A stretch of DNA of 64,000 bases from Veillonella sp. Lineage in GTDB: Bacteria > Bacillota > Negativicutes > Veillonellales > Veillonellaceae. Made by a program: the position numbers and the translations under genes. The stretch covers positions 496,001 through 560,000 of the forward strand of contig NZ_JBGKFB010000001.1 of assembly GCF_041333735.1 (NCBI RefSeq). The letters are read 5' to 3'. Positions 1 to 9,675 of the stretch are shown piece after piece. The notes under the pieces are model-generated. The model was not told where the DNA came from. It made no database searches and saw only the letters and a program-made list of their open reading frames with translations. Positions within the stretch are counted from its first letter, which is position 1. Every line of letters starts with the position of its first letter.

Positions 1-274
1 CAAAACCGTTGTAAACGAATACTTGAGCTGTTGCCAATTGTTTCATATTTTCAGGTTTCAACTCGAAATCATGTGGCTCTACGCCATCTGGAATAATAGT
101 AGATACCTCTACCTTGTCACCACCAATAGCCTTTGCAAATTCAGCCATTGCGTTAAAACTTGTTACCACTTGGATCTTCTTACCTGCTTGTTCCTTTGGT
201 GCATCATTGCCACAGCCTGCAAATAATGCAGCCATCATGATGCCTATCATTAACAAAACCAGCTTCTTGACCAT
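1..274 (-). CDS. znuA: Zinc ABC transporter substrate-binding lipoprotein, ZnuA/AdcA-like (partial, N-terminus only)
   Basis: Only the first 91 or so codons lie in the window; the gene runs off the left edge. The reverse-strand translation begins MVKKLVLLMIGIM and has a lipobox (LFAGC) at about residue 20, so the mature protein should be lipid-anchored in the envelope. It continues with VVTSFNAMAEFAKAIGG and IPDGVEPHDFELKPENM, the N-terminal lobe pattern of cluster A-I metal-binding proteins; the His in EPHDFE is a metal ligand in that family. An AAGGAGG ribosome site precedes the ATG. It is divergent from znuC-znuB-zur, which supports zinc as the substrate. The metal preference is inferred from that context. 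Confidence 0.88.
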   Translation of the reverse strand, partial: MVKKLVLLMIGIMMAALFAGCGNDAPKEQAGKKIQVVTSFNAMAEFAKAIGGDKVEVSTIIPDGVEPHDFELKPENMKQLATAQVFVYNGF

Positions 275-421
275 CGTAGTCCTCCTTTGTGAAATCCTGA
301 TCGCTATGCTTTCATAGAATAGTAACCATTCTTTAGTTGCAGTTGCGACTCAGTTGCATTTGTAATATAGTTATAGTATAAACTTACTCAAGATTTTGTC
401 AATTAGAAAAGTGGTTTTTAT
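275..421. promoter_or_regulatory. Divergent znuA / znuC control region with candidate Zur-type operators
   Basis: This 147-base gap separates two divergent zinc-uptake transcripts. At about 336-362 there are repeats of AGTTGC (TTGCAGTTGCGACTCAGTTG), and at about 370-383 an imperfect palindrome GTTATAGTATAAAC that overlaps a possible -10 element for znuC. A Fur-family repressor gene lies at the end of the znuC transcript, so these are the natural candidates for its binding sites. Which motif is bound cannot be told from sequence alone. Confidence 0.45.
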
Positions 422-1187
<766 letters not shown>

Positions 1188-1195
<8 letters not shown>

Positions 1196-2006
1196 TTATG
1201 AATTCATGCAAAATGCCTTCTTCGTAGCCATCTGCATTTCTCTACTCTGTCCATGCATCGGTATTTTCATGGTTCTACGCCGTTCTAGTATGATTGGCGA
1301 TACCATGAGCCATGCATCGCTAGCAGGTATTACATTAGGCTTATTAACAAACACAAATCCTATCCTAGGAGCATTTATCTTTACTGCTATTTGCGGTGCT
1401 CTCATCGAGTTCTTACGAAAATACTTCTCCCACCATCTCGATTTGATCCTAACCATCATCTTGTCACTTAGTATTGGTACCGCTATTACGCTAATTAGTT
1501 CAGGCAAGTTGAAAGCTAATGCTAATGTGTTCTTCTTCGGCAGTATCTTAACCGTAAACACAACAGATATGATTAGCATTGCAGCCCTAACTATTTTATC
1601 TGTTTTAACCTTATATTTCTTATATAACTCACTCCTCTACATCGCCTATGATGAAGAGGCAGCTCGTGTAGCCGGTGTTAAGGTTGATTTTATCAATTAC
1701 ATCTTTGCTATCTTGATGGCTGCAGCCGTATCTATTTCTATTAAAATCGTTGGCGTTCTCGTATTAAGTGCCATGATTGCCTTACCTGTAGCATCGGCAT
1801 TACAATTAGAAAAAGGCTTTAGAACCACATTACTCTGTTCTATTGGATTTAGTTTGCTAGCCATGGTCATCGGCCTATTCGGATCCTATTATCTCAACGT
1901 AGCTCCAGGTGGTTTTGTATCTCTCACATCGGTTGCAATTCTACTCGTAGTATTAGTTATCAAAAATATCAGAACCATCCTACGCCGTATGCAATTTAGC
2001 AAGTAA
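1188..2006 (+). CDS. znuB: Zinc ABC transporter permease ZnuB
   Basis: This is an ABC-3 family integral membrane permease of 272 residues with about eight hydrophobic segments. The start was placed at the ATG at 1188 (MFSYEFMQNAFF) because AAGGAGG lies at 1175-1181. A longer frame opening at 1161 would put that ribosome site inside the gene. The sequence RRSSMIGDTMSHASLAGITLG is the conserved region of this family that contacts the ATPase. The 8-base overlap with znuC implies translational coupling. Its role is to form the channel for zinc delivered by ZnuA. Confidence 0.9.
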
Positions 2007-2137
2007 ACAAAGATAATCATATATATATATATATAGCTATTCTATTAGCAAAATAAGATAGCTATTCTGTACAAAATAAATTATCTACTTATACTTGTGT
2101 AGCATGTTTAGTATTAAAACAGAATCGAAAGAGCGTT

Positions 2138-2545
2138 ATGAATACAACAAATTGGCCTGAAGGCATAAAAAAGACCAAACAGCGCGAAGCCATTTGGTCC
2201 GTATTAACAACTACAGATAAACCGATTACTGCTATGGAAATCGCAGAGCGATTGGGCGATGGTAGCACCACATGGATGTCTACCATTTACCGCACCCTTG
2301 AATTATTAGAAACAAAAGATATTGTTACCCGTACAACACTCATGGGTAGCGATATGGCCTATTATGAGATTACCCCTCATACGCATCGTCACTATGCAGT
2401 ATGTACTAAATGTGGCGCCATGATTCCGCTCCACACCTGCCCTGTCGTAGAAATGCCACAGGAACTAACAGATGCAGGATTTACAGTGACAGAACATCAC
2501 TTGGAAATAGCGGGGATCTGTAAGGACTGCAAGAATAAAGGTTAA
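2138..2545 (+). CDS. zur: Fur-family metalloregulator, probably Zur
   Basis: This 135-residue winged-helix repressor has the Fur layout: an N-terminal DNA-binding domain (KKTKQREAIWSVL, then TIYRTLELLETKDIV), then a dimerisation and metal-binding half with HTHRHYAVCTKCG and a terminal CKDCK pair. The two CxxC pairs form the structural zinc site of the family. It follows znuCB after 131 bases that hold an AT dinucleotide run and two copies of TAGCTATTCT, so it may be cotranscribed. The zinc specificity is inferred from the operon; the sequence alone does not separate Zur from Fur or PerR. Confidence 0.85.
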   Translation: MNTTNWPEGIKKTKQREAIWSVLTTTDKPITAMEIAERLGDGSTTWMSTIYRTLELLETKDIVTRTTLMGSDMAYYEITPHTHRHYAVCTKCGAMIPLHTCPVVEMPQELTDAGFTVTEHHLEIAGICKDCKNKG

Positions 2546-2570
2546 TAAAACTCTATAAACAAATGCAAGA

Positions 2571-2604
2571 AAAAGGACGTAACTGTAAGAGTTACGTCCT
2601 TTTG
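2571..2604 (+). terminator. Rho-independent terminator after zur
   Basis: An 11-base-pair stem AGGACGTAACT / AGTTACGTCCT with a five-base loop is followed by TTT. It closes the znuC-znuB-zur unit. The A-run on the other side would also let it act for the converging transporter gene. Confidence 0.8.
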
Positions 2605-2648
2605 TAGTTTTATTATCGTTAGTAATGGTTCTAATGAACTTTCACCAA

Positions 2649-3989
2649 TTACAACATCAATGGAGCCACTACGAAGCCAAGTGCTACTGCGATAGCGATG
2701 GCAAGTACACCAGGGATGAAGAACGGATGGTTAAATACAAGTTTCCCGATTCGTGTTGAGCCGGTATCGTCCATTTGTACAGCCCCCAAGAGTGTTGGGT
2801 ATGTAGGCAATACGAAGAGGGCAGATACGGCTGCGAATGATGCGATAATGATATATACGGATCCTGGGTTTTCTGGAGTAATACCGAGAGCCAGAATTAC
2901 AGCCGGTACCAACGCTTGTGTAGTTGCCGCTTGGCTATACAACAATGTACTAGCAAAGAAGAATGCTACCGCTAATAGGAATGGATAGGCTGTTACCAAG
3001 CTAGATGCTAGAGCTTTAATTTCAGGGATATGACCTTTTACGAAAGTATCGCCCAACCATGCTACGCCTAGTACGCAGACACATGCGGATAAACCGGATT
3101 TGAATGTGCTTGTATTAACAAGTTGTGCTGTATCAATCTTACAGAAAAATGTAATAGCCGCTGCAATAATCATCATGAAACCAACGATGGCATCATTTCG
3201 ACCAAAGATAACTGGTTTAATAAGACCAATGTTCTTGGAGATAGCAGTTGCATAGAATACGATACAAATAATACCAATCAAGAAAATCAATACAGAAGTT
3301 TTCGCACCTGGTTTCAAGTGGAAATCAGCACTCTTTTCACGAGGTGGAGCCACATGACCTGCTGCCAAACGTTCTTGGTAAACTGGATCGGAAGACAAAT
3401 CATTATTCGCGAAGGTAGACATGATAAATGCCGTAATCATAACCGCTACGAATGTTGTAGAAATACAGATGGCAAGCAATGTTGGATAGTTGACACCATA
3501 TGGTTCAAGGAAACCACTCATAGCAACAACTGCGGCGGATACTGGGCTCGCTGTAATACCGATTTGGCTTGCTACAACGGCGATGGATAATGGTACAGAT
3601 GGCTTAATGTTTTCACTTTTTGCCACCTCTACAATAACAGGAATCATAGAGAATGCTGTATGACCTGTACCAGCCAATAGCGTTAAGAAATACGTAACTG
3701 TTGGTGCTAAGTAGTTGATATGCTTAGGATTTTTACGCAAAATACCTTCTGCAATACGCACCAAATAATCGAGACCGCCAGCGAGTTGTAAAGCACAAAT
3801 AGCAGCGATAGCAGACATGATGATGAGAATTACATCCCAAGGAATCTGCCCTGGGAACATCCCCATGCCAAGGCTTAACAACACTACACCAAGGCCGCCA
3901 GCGTAACCGATGCCCATCCCACCAAGACGAACGCCGAGGAAGATGGCACCAAATAAAATAATAACTTGCATAATTACATAAATGTCCAT
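2649..3989 (-). CDS. Anaerobic C4-dicarboxylate transporter, DcuA/DcuB family
   Basis: This 446-residue polytopic membrane protein has about ten to twelve hydrophobic segments. The N-terminus (GARLG-type GVRLGGMGIGYAGGLGV), the loop AEGILRKNPKHINYLAP and the motif LLAGTGHTAFSMIPVI followed by SQIGITASPVSAAVV match the Dcu family, which exchanges fumarate, malate, aspartate and succinate during anaerobic growth. The start was set at the ATG at 3989 (MDIYVIMQ) because GGAGG sits just upstream; the frame opens 11 codons earlier without a good site. It stands alone between opposed terminators. I cannot say which of DcuA or DcuB it is closer to. Confidence 0.88.
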   Translation of the reverse strand: MDIYVIMQVIILFGAIFLGVRLGGMGIGYAGGLGVVLLSLGMGMFPGQIPWDVILIIMSAIAAICALQLAGGLDYLVRIAEGILRKNPKHINYLAPTVTYFLTLLAGTGHTAFSMIPVIVEVAKSENIKPSVPLSIAVVASQIGITASPVSAAVVAMSGFLEPYGVNYPTLLAICISTTFVAVMITAFIMSTFANNDLSSDPVYQERLAAGHVAPPREKSADFHLKPGAKTSVLIFLIGIICIVFYATAISKNIGLIKPVIFGRNDAIVGFMMIIAAAITFFCKIDTAQLVNTSTFKSGLSACVCVLGVAWLGDTFVKGHIPEIKALASSLVTAYPFLLAVAFFFASTLLYSQAATTQALVPAVILALGITPENPGSVYIIIASFAAVSALFVLPTYPTLLGAVQMDDTGSTRIGKLVFNHPFFIPGVLAIAIAVALGFVVAPLML

Positions 3990-4106
3990 ACGATGACCTC
4001 CTTTATACGTATATAGTATCATAGATATGCAAAAATATCATCGAATTTTCACAATGTATAGTCTATAGTTTAAAGACTTAACGAAACATTATCCGCTAAA
4101 CATATA

Positions 4107-4163
4107 AAAAGCTATATATGCCGACGACTCTAGAACCGTAGAATCATGACATATATAGCTTTT
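4107..4163. terminator. Bidirectional terminator-like hairpin between bioA and the dicarboxylate transporter gene
   Basis: A 14-base-pair stem AAAAGCTATATATG / CATATATAGCTTTT flanks a 29-base loop. A-runs and T-runs on both sides would let it work in either direction, but both adjacent genes are on the minus strand, so bioA is its natural client. Confidence 0.7.
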
Positions 4164-4205
4164 ACGTTTACCTTAAATCTTTATAAAATACTTAGCCGTA
4201 AATTG

Positions 4206-5594
4206 TTATAGAATTATTGGTCGTAAGTCTTCGAGGATTCCCTCTTCTTCAGTAGCGCGTTGGATACTTTCACCAACAATGCGAACCATATCCTCTAATT
4301 GTTCCACAGTGGACGCCAATGGCGGCATGAGGATTACCACATCACCGATTGGACGGCAGATGAGGCCTTGTTCACGAGCAAGGATGGCCACTTTAGCCCC
4401 TACCGCATCATTTGGACGATACGCCTCATGAGTAGCCACATCTTTTTCAAGTTCAATCCCTACGATGAGGCCTCGTTGACGAACCTCTTTAACATGTTTC
4501 AAGTTTTCGATTGGCTTCAATGCATTGGTGAAAGCCTCGATTTTCTTAGGTAATCCTTCGATAACCTTTTCATCGCGGAATACTTGTAAAGAAGCTAGTG
4601 CGACGGCACAAGCCAAGGCATTCCCTGTATAGGAGTGGCCATGGTAGAAGGTTTTCTTTTCTTCAAATGTACCGAGGAAGGCATCGAATACACGTTGTGT
4701 CGTCAATGTAGCAGCGAGAGGCATATAACCGCCAGTAATACCTTTGGACAAGGTCATGAAGTCTGGCGCTACCCCTTCGTGTTCACAGGCAAAGAATTTA
4801 CCTGTACGACCAAAGCCTGTGGCTACTTCATCGACAATGAGGAATACGTCATGTTTCGCCGTTAATTCACGAACCCGTTTCAAATAGCCATGAGGCATAA
4901 CAAGCATGCCTGCTGCAGCTTGTACTAATGGTTCCATAACGAGAGCTGTGATTTCATCGCCCTCTTCGTTGAGGATGCGTTCTAATTCGGCCAAAGACTC
5001 TTCAAAGGCTTTTTCTCGATCAGCTACATCGCGATATACACCAGGGCTTGGCAATGTCAAAGGTTTGAATAATAAATTATGGAATACTTGGTGGAATAAT
5101 TGAATACCACCTACAGATACGGTGCCTAATGTATCCCCGTGATAGCCTGCATTAAGGGCAATGAACTTAGTTTTCTTTGTTTGTCCTACAAGTTGGCGAT
5201 ATTGGTAGGCCATCTTGATAGCAACTTCAATAGCCGTACTGCCATCATCGGATAAGAATACTTTATTTAAGCCTTCTGGCGCGAGCTCTACCAATTCTTT
5301 ACACAACTGTGCAGATGGCGGGCTTACAAGACCGAGCAATGTGCTATGAGCAATCTTATCCACTTGTTCCTTCAAGGCTTGGTTTAATACAGGATGATTG
5401 TGTCCATGAATATTAACCCATAAGGAGGACACGCCGTCATAATACTTTTTACCGTTCTCATCGATGAGGTATACCCCCTCACCACGTTCGATTACTACTG
5501 GTTCTTGTGCTAACCAATCTTGCATTTGTGTAAATGGATGCCATACAAACTCATGGTCCCACTGTGCTGCTTGTGAAAGCTGTTTCTCTGCCAT
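4206..5594 (-). CDS. bioA: Adenosylmethionine-8-amino-7-oxononanoate aminotransferase BioA
   Basis: This 462-residue class-III aminotransferase transfers an amino group from S-adenosylmethionine to KAPA to give DAPA in biotin synthesis. HPFTQM near the N-terminus, GVSSLWVNIHGHNHP, the PLP-site motif LIVDEVATGFGRTGK and the Schiff-base lysine region TLSKGITGGYMPLAAT are all present. GAGG precedes the ATG. It lies 120 bases downstream of bioD on the same strand with no terminator in between, so the two should form one transcript. Length and motifs are normal for BioA. Confidence 0.95.
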   Translation of the reverse strand: MAEKQLSQAAQWDHEFVWHPFTQMQDWLAQEPVVIERGEGVYLIDENGKKYYDGVSSLWVNIHGHNHPVLNQALKEQVDKIAHSTLLGLVSPPSAQLCKELVELAPEGLNKVFLSDDGSTAIEVAIKMAYQYRQLVGQTKKTKFIALNAGYHGDTLGTVSVGGIQLFHQVFHNLLFKPLTLPSPGVYRDVADREKAFEESLAELERILNEEGDEITALVMEPLVQAAAGMLVMPHGYLKRVRELTAKHDVFLIVDEVATGFGRTGKFFACEHEGVAPDFMTLSKGITGGYMPLAATLTTQRVFDAFLGTFEEKKTFYHGHSYTGNALACAVALASLQVFRDEKVIEGLPKKIEAFTNALKPIENLKHVKEVRQRGLIVGIELEKDVATHEAYRPNDAVGAKVAILAREQGLICRPIGDVVILMPPLASTVEQLEDMVRIVGESIQRATEEEGILEDLRPIIL

Positions 5595-5714
5595 TTCGTC
5601 ACCTCATACGTACAAATTCTACAAACTATAACTCTCAATACCTATAATACTCAATTACTATAACAGTCTATTACCATAAATAATTAGTCTAAATTAAATT
5701 AAAATATCTAACTA

Positions 5715-6467
5715 CTATATACCTAATACTGTATTCCATACCTTCTTAGAATCCACAAAGGATCGAGCCCAACCAAGCTGAACCTTTTGAATATCTGGCC
5801 CTTGGTATGGCGGTACAACAGCTACTACAGGAATACCTGTATATCGTTCCATATCCTCTACATTTGTTTTCAATAAGAATGGATCTACTGCCGTTGTATC
5901 ATTTACGATGATAGCTTTCACCTCAATACCATGCATCTTCGCGTATTCACAAGTCAAAATCGCGCGGTTAATGGAGCCCAATCGTCCATCAGCTACAACG
6001 ATGGCTGGTAATTTAATATCTTTCATTAAATCCGTGAATGTTTTATCGCCGTAAAGAGGTGTTGTAATACCACCAGCACCTTCTACAAAGGTTAGATCAT
6101 AGCGATTAACAACATCTAATGTATGAGCTACTACACCATCATAATCGATTTCTATACCAGATAACTCTGCTGCAAGACGGGGAGAAAAATCACCAGCGAT
6201 AGCATATGGGTTAACCTCATGACGACGAGATTCAGGAATACCTGCGCAACGCATTAAATGCGTAGCATCCTTGCTTTCAAGGCCAACATTATAATTATCC
6301 TCATCCATCGTTACACATTCAGGAAAAGGTACCGCACTAGAGGACACTGGTTTAACCATACCAACCGCAAAACCATCATCTACAGCCATGGCCCCTAACA
6401 GCCCTGTCACAAACGTCTTGCCTACATCTGTATCTGTACCAATTATAGAAATACCTAACTGCTTCAT
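5715..6467 (-). CDS. bioD: Dethiobiotin synthetase BioD
   Basis: This is a 250-residue P-loop enzyme that closes the ureido ring of DAPA with CO2 and ATP. The N-terminal GTDTDVGKTFVTGLL is the family's P-loop, and VEGAGGITTPL is the conserved glycine-rich turn. The ribosome site GAGGAG lies 7 bases before the ATG. It is the first gene of the bioD-bioA unit. A BirA-type operator lies 35-66 bases upstream of the start, so biotin-dependent repression is likely. Confidence 0.95.
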   Translation of the reverse strand: MKQLGISIIGTDTDVGKTFVTGLLGAMAVDDGFAVGMVKPVSSSAVPFPECVTMDEDNYNVGLESKDATHLMRCAGIPESRRHEVNPYAIAGDFSPRLAAELSGIEIDYDGVVAHTLDVVNRYDLTFVEGAGGITTPLYGDKTFTDLMKDIKLPAIVVADGRLGSINRAILTCEYAKMHGIEVKAIIVNDTTAVDPFLLKTNVEDMERYTGIPVVAVVPPYQGPDIQKVQLGWARSFVDSKKVWNTVLGI

Positions 6468-6501
6468 ACATGTCTCCTCTCAGCGATACTTAACGCCGCA
6501 T

Positions 6502-6533
6502 AGGTTAACTAATTTATGTGAGTAAGTTTACAA
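6502..6533 (-). promoter_or_regulatory. Candidate BirA operator upstream of bioD
   Basis: On the minus strand the sequence reads TTGTAAAC, 16 bases, GTTAACCT. This fits the two-arm BirA signal described for bacteria (TTGTwAAC, 14-16 bases, GTTwACAA) with two mismatches in one arm. It lies between the bioD start and the inverted-repeat element. A second copy occurs at bioB. Confidence 0.65.
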
Positions 6534-6561
6534 TCTAATTACAATATACAGCCAAACGGAA

Positions 6562-6789
6562 TATATAGTCAACCTATTATTACGCTTAAGGTTAACCATG
6601 ATAGGACTATATGGGGCCCCAATACATCAGTGGGAGCTAAATTAAAAATCACAGAACCTAGCTCATCGCTCCATAGTAAACTAAGTCGCTCTTTACTAGG
6701 TTCTGTGATTTTTATGGCTGTACTTATGTAATAGTCCCATATAGTCCTAACCGCAACCTTAAATGCGAGAATAATAGGTTAGCTATATA
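6562..6789. repeat. Nested inverted-repeat element (MITE-like or structured RNA)
   Basis: Two arms of about 52 bases (6564-6615 and 6736-6787) are imperfect reverse complements, sharing TCAACCTATTATT / ATAATAGGTTAGC-type ends and the block GGACTATATGGG / CCCATATAGTCC. Inside them a perfect 18-base-pair stem (6644-6661 with 6696-6713, AAAAATCACAGAACCTAG) frames a 34-base loop. The outer edges read TATATAG and CTATATA. No open reading frame is seen in it. It could be a non-autonomous mobile element or a transcribed hairpin RNA. Confidence 0.6.
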
Positions 6790-6800
6790 AGGGGAAAGAA

Positions 6801-6832
6801 AAAAGAGTGATGACTTTAGTCATCACTCTTTT
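6801..6832 (-). terminator. Terminator after the carbonic anhydrase gene
   Basis: A 14-base-pair stem AAAAGAGTGATGAC / GTCATCACTCTTTT with a four-base loop lies 45 bases past the stop codon of the minus-strand gene and ends in a T-run on that strand. Confidence 0.8.
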
Positions 6833-6876
6833 TCACTTAAATGTACAAATCAACTTGGGCCCCATCAAATCTCAGA

Positions 6877-7422
6877 TTATATTTCAAGGTAGCGGAATTC
6901 GCCTGTATCAGGATCCATCATCCCTCCATAGAATCCCATTCCTTTTGGGAATAGTGGATGGTGACGCAAGAAGTTAACTGTATAGATTACATTGTCTTCG
7001 GAGATATGGAAACGATCCATCCAGTCAATAAGGCCTGGTTCGATCATGCGAATCGCATCTTCACTGATACCTTTTTCTTTCATTGACTCCATAAATGTAG
7101 TAGCAGAGAAATCAATCATACCACAGTTTTCATGGCCAATGATTAATACGTCTTCAATCTCCATACCATAAGTAGCAACTAGCAAACTTTGTACGATATT
7201 ATCGATTGGTTGTGTTACGCTATTGCCGGCTGTTTTAATGACGATAATTTCGCCACGGTTAAAACCTAGTGCATCTTCTAGCATGCAGACTAAACGCGTA
7301 TCCATACATGTGACAATACCTAGTTTTTTTGTAGGATGGCTTGTTAATCCTGCTTTTGGTAATTCTGGGTGGTTTTTCACATACTCTTTATTGGTTTCAA
7401 TTATTTGTTTAATATCAATCAT
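6877..7422 (-). CDS. Beta-class carbonic anhydrase
   Basis: This cytoplasmic zinc enzyme of 181 residues interconverts CO2 and bicarbonate. The zinc and catalytic motifs are CMDTR (Cys, Asp and Arg) and HENCG (His and Cys), in the order usual for beta-class enzymes. GNSVTQPIDNIVQSL between them fits the substrate pocket. The start was set at the second in-frame ATG (7422, MIDIKQII) because GAGG lies 7 bases before it; the ATG at 7434 lacks a site. It is a single-gene unit with its own promoter and terminator. The small size and short C-terminus resemble the Firmicute subgroup. Bicarbonate for BioD and carboxylases is a plausible use. Confidence 0.9.
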   Translation of the reverse strand: MIDIKQIIETNKEYVKNHPELPKAGLTSHPTKKLGIVTCMDTRLVCMLEDALGFNRGEIIVIKTAGNSVTQPIDNIVQSLLVATYGMEIEDVLIIGHENCGMIDFSATTFMESMKEKGISEDAIRMIEPGLIDWMDRFHISEDNVIYTVNFLRHHPLFPKGMGFYGGMMDPDTGEFRYLEI

Positions 7423-7466
7423 AAGGTACCTCATTTACATTTCTATCTATAAAATAGATTCTATTC

Positions 7467-7496
7467 ATTATATACAATATATTCAATGAAAAACAA
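7467..7496 (-). promoter_or_regulatory. Sigma-70 type promoter of the carbonic anhydrase gene
   Basis: On the minus strand, TTGTTT and TATAAT are separated by 18 bases, and the expected start point is about 40 bases before the chosen ATG. Confidence 0.5.
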
Positions 7497-7764
7497 GAGA
7501 TTTTCATCACATATAAATATTTATTATAACCTATATCCTTCATAAGAAATCCACAAAAATCGTATTAATTCAATATTTATAATTAATATTCATTTATTAT
7601 ACTCTTCGTTCTTATATATTTATAAAAATGAATATACTGTATATTTCTTACATTACTAGTAGATTATAATTCCCCCAATGTGGTATTATTAAAACTATAG
7701 AAGAGAAACGCCACATGATACCACATATGGCGTGAACTGTATGTACAGTAAGGAGATTTTTATT
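7497..7764. other. AT-rich divergent intergenic region before the YeiH-type gene
   Basis: No gene is seen. Two small palindromes lie close to the YeiH start: CGCCACAT / ATATGGCG at 7709-7732 and the perfect CTGTA-TG-TACAG at 7737-7748, which is just before the ribosome site. They may be operator or leader structures for the downstream exporter gene. Confidence 0.4.
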
Positions 7765-8805
7765 ATGGGTATCAATCAAAAAACGTTGCCAGGCATTCTG
7801 CTCTGTGCAGTCCTCGCTATTCCTTGTTGGCTATTAGGCCTAGAGTTTCATCTAATCGGTAGCCCAATCTTTGCTATCATCTTAGGTATAATTATTGGCT
7901 CCGTATTCACATCTTGGAAGCGCGAAAAAACTGGTGCCGGCATCGGCTTCACATCTAAAAAGATTTTACAATGGGCTGTTATTTTATTGGGCTTTGGCTT
8001 AAATATTACACAGATTTTACATGTAGGTTGGATTTCATTACCTGTCATCATTTCAACCATCGCTACATCCTTAATCGTGTCCTATGTTATCTATCGACTC
8101 ACTCATATCGACTCTAATACAGCTGTACTTATCGGCGTAGGTTCCTCCATTTGTGGTGGTTCTGCTATCGCTGCAGCTGCACCAGTCATCAAGGCAGAGG
8201 ATCAAGATATTGCACAGGCTATCTCCGTTGTATTCTTCTTCAATGTAGTAGCAGCTTTTGTATTCCCTCCATTTGGTGATGCTATTGGTCTTTCCAATAT
8301 GGGCTTTGGTCTATTTGCTGGTACCGCCGTAAACGATACATCCTCTGTAACAGCTACAGCTGCCGTATGGGATAGTATGAAAGGCACTGGTACACAAGTA
8401 CTAGAATATGCGACAATCGTTAAATTAACACGTACCCTCGCTATTATTCCTATTTGTTTAGGTTTAGCAAGTTACCAAGTATATAAAGCAAAACAAAGTG
8501 CTGCTCAAGCTGATGGTAGCAGTGTTAGCATCGCTAAAATCTTCCCTAAATTTGTTTTATACTTTGTGATTTGTTCTCTTATTACAACAGTATTATCCTA
8601 TGCGAATGTAGATATTCAATTCTTGAGTGTATTCAAAACTATTTCCAAATACTTTATTACAATGGCCATGGTTGCTATAGGACTTAATACTAATATCGTA
8701 AAATTGATAAAATCCGGTGGTTCTGCCCTTGCATTGGGTGCTTGTTGCTGGATTGCCATCACAGCAGTCAGCCTAGCTACACAACATATGATTGGTTTAT
8801 GGTAA
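7765..8805 (+). CDS. YeiH-family putative sulfate exporter (UPF0324)
   Basis: This 346-residue membrane protein has about ten hydrophobic segments. The motifs GFGLNITQI, GVGSSICGGSAIAAAAPVI and GTAVNDTSSVTATAA are the conserved pieces of the YeiH/UPF0324 family, annotated as putative sulfate exporters. The start at 7765 (MGINQKTLPG) is supported by AAGGAG; the frame opens 11 codons earlier without one. In other bacteria such genes often sit beside a LysR regulator; here the LysR gene is two genes away, convergent with the lysE gene. The substrate is not proven for this family. Confidence 0.8.
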   Translation: MGINQKTLPGILLCAVLAIPCWLLGLEFHLIGSPIFAIILGIIIGSVFTSWKREKTGAGIGFTSKKILQWAVILLGFGLNITQILHVGWISLPVIISTIATSLIVSYVIYRLTHIDSNTAVLIGVGSSICGGSAIAAAAPVIKAEDQDIAQAISVVFFFNVVAAFVFPPFGDAIGLSNMGFGLFAGTAVNDTSSVTATAAVWDSMKGTGTQVLEYATIVKLTRTLAIIPICLGLASYQVYKAKQSAAQADGSSVSIAKIFPKFVLYFVICSLITTVLSYANVDIQFLSVFKTISKYFITMAMVAIGLNTNIVKLIKSGGSALALGACCWIAITAVSLATQHMIGLW

Positions 8806-8850
8806 GAAATATACATACCTATTTTAATATGATATAATTGTATATAGTTA

Positions 8851-8898
8851 GAATAGTAATAACCCCTCCAGTAATGGAGGGGTTTCGTGCTACTATTC
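8851..8898 (+). terminator. Extended hairpin: terminator after the YeiH gene, or leader hairpin of the lysE-type gene
   Basis: An inner stem AACCCCTCC / GGAGGGGTT (8861-8883) with a six-base loop is nested in an outer stem GAATAGTA / TACTATTC. Only 42 bases separate it from the LysE ATG, so a promoter for that gene is as likely to be upstream of the hairpin as after it. This leaves termination, attenuation or both as options. Confidence 0.65.
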
Positions 8899-8940
8899 AC
8901 CTTATTAGTACTTTATCATACTATAGTTAGGAGGGTTAAC

Positions 8941-9555
8941 ATGTACTTCTTACAAGGACTTCTTGTCGGTCTCGCAACATTTGCCCCTGTTGGCATGCAA
9001 AACCTCTTCATCATCAACACAGCATTGGTACAGCCTATACGTCGTATCATATTGACCCTTATCATATTGGCACTATTTGATATGAGCCTCAGTACGGCAG
9101 CCTTCTTTGGCATCGGCGCCATTCTTGAAATGTGGCCGCTTACAAAGCTTATCGTACTCCTTTTTGGGGGCCTACTGATTGTATACATGGGCTTTAATAT
9201 ATTCAGAACTGAACCAGATATGCGCAATGTTAACACGCATATCCCTATTCGTAAGATTATCATATCTGCTATCGCTGTATCTTGGGGCAATCCTCAAGCA
9301 GTACTTGATGCAACTATGATGCTCGGTGCTTTTCAAGCTAATATCCCAGAAGAGAACATTTACCACTTCTTTGGCGGTTTTTTAGTTATGACACCAATTT
9401 GGTTTGGATCCTTAGCCGCTACCATGCATCTGTTAGCAAAAAAAATCAAAATCACCCATATGGCTTGGATCAACCGCTTCTGTGGCGCTGTCCTCGTCAT
9501 TTATGGTATAAAATTGTTCATCGATGGGGTTACAATGCTTTTAGAATATATTTAA
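8941..9555 (+). CDS. LysE/ArgO-family amino acid exporter
   Basis: This 204-residue protein has about six membrane segments. The start QGLLVGLATFAPVGMQNLFIIN carries the PxGxQN-type element that marks LysE/ArgO basic amino-acid exporters, and SWGNPQAVLDATMMLG is the second conserved half. AGGAGG lies directly before the ATG at 8941; the open frame begins 18 codons upstream without support. It is a single gene, convergent with a LysR gene, which in this family is often the regulator (ArgP/LysG) but is here in tail-to-tail order. Lysine or arginine export is inferred from the family. Confidence 0.85.
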   Translation: MYFLQGLLVGLATFAPVGMQNLFIINTALVQPIRRIILTLIILALFDMSLSTAAFFGIGAILEMWPLTKLIVLLFGGLLIVYMGFNIFRTEPDMRNVNTHIPIRKIIISAIAVSWGNPQAVLDATMMLGAFQANIPEENIYHFFGGFLVMTPIWFGSLAATMHLLAKKIKITHMAWINRFCGAVLVIYGIKLFIDGVTMLLEYI

Positions 9556-9590
9556 TCAAAATATCTCCAATAGTATAATCCTTAAACAAC

Positions 9591-9619
9591 AAAGCCGTTA
9601 GCATATGCTAACGGCTTTT
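9591..9619 (+). terminator. Terminator after the LysE-family gene
   Basis: A perfect palindromic stem AAGCCGTTAGCA / TGCTAACGGCTT is followed by a T-run. It is 35 bases after the stop codon. Just beyond it the sequence AATATCTGTTGTTATAC is repeated once with small changes. Confidence 0.85.
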
Positions 9620-9675
9620 ATATTGCAAATATCTGTTGTTATACAAATATCTTTTGTTATATAACGATGAATTTT

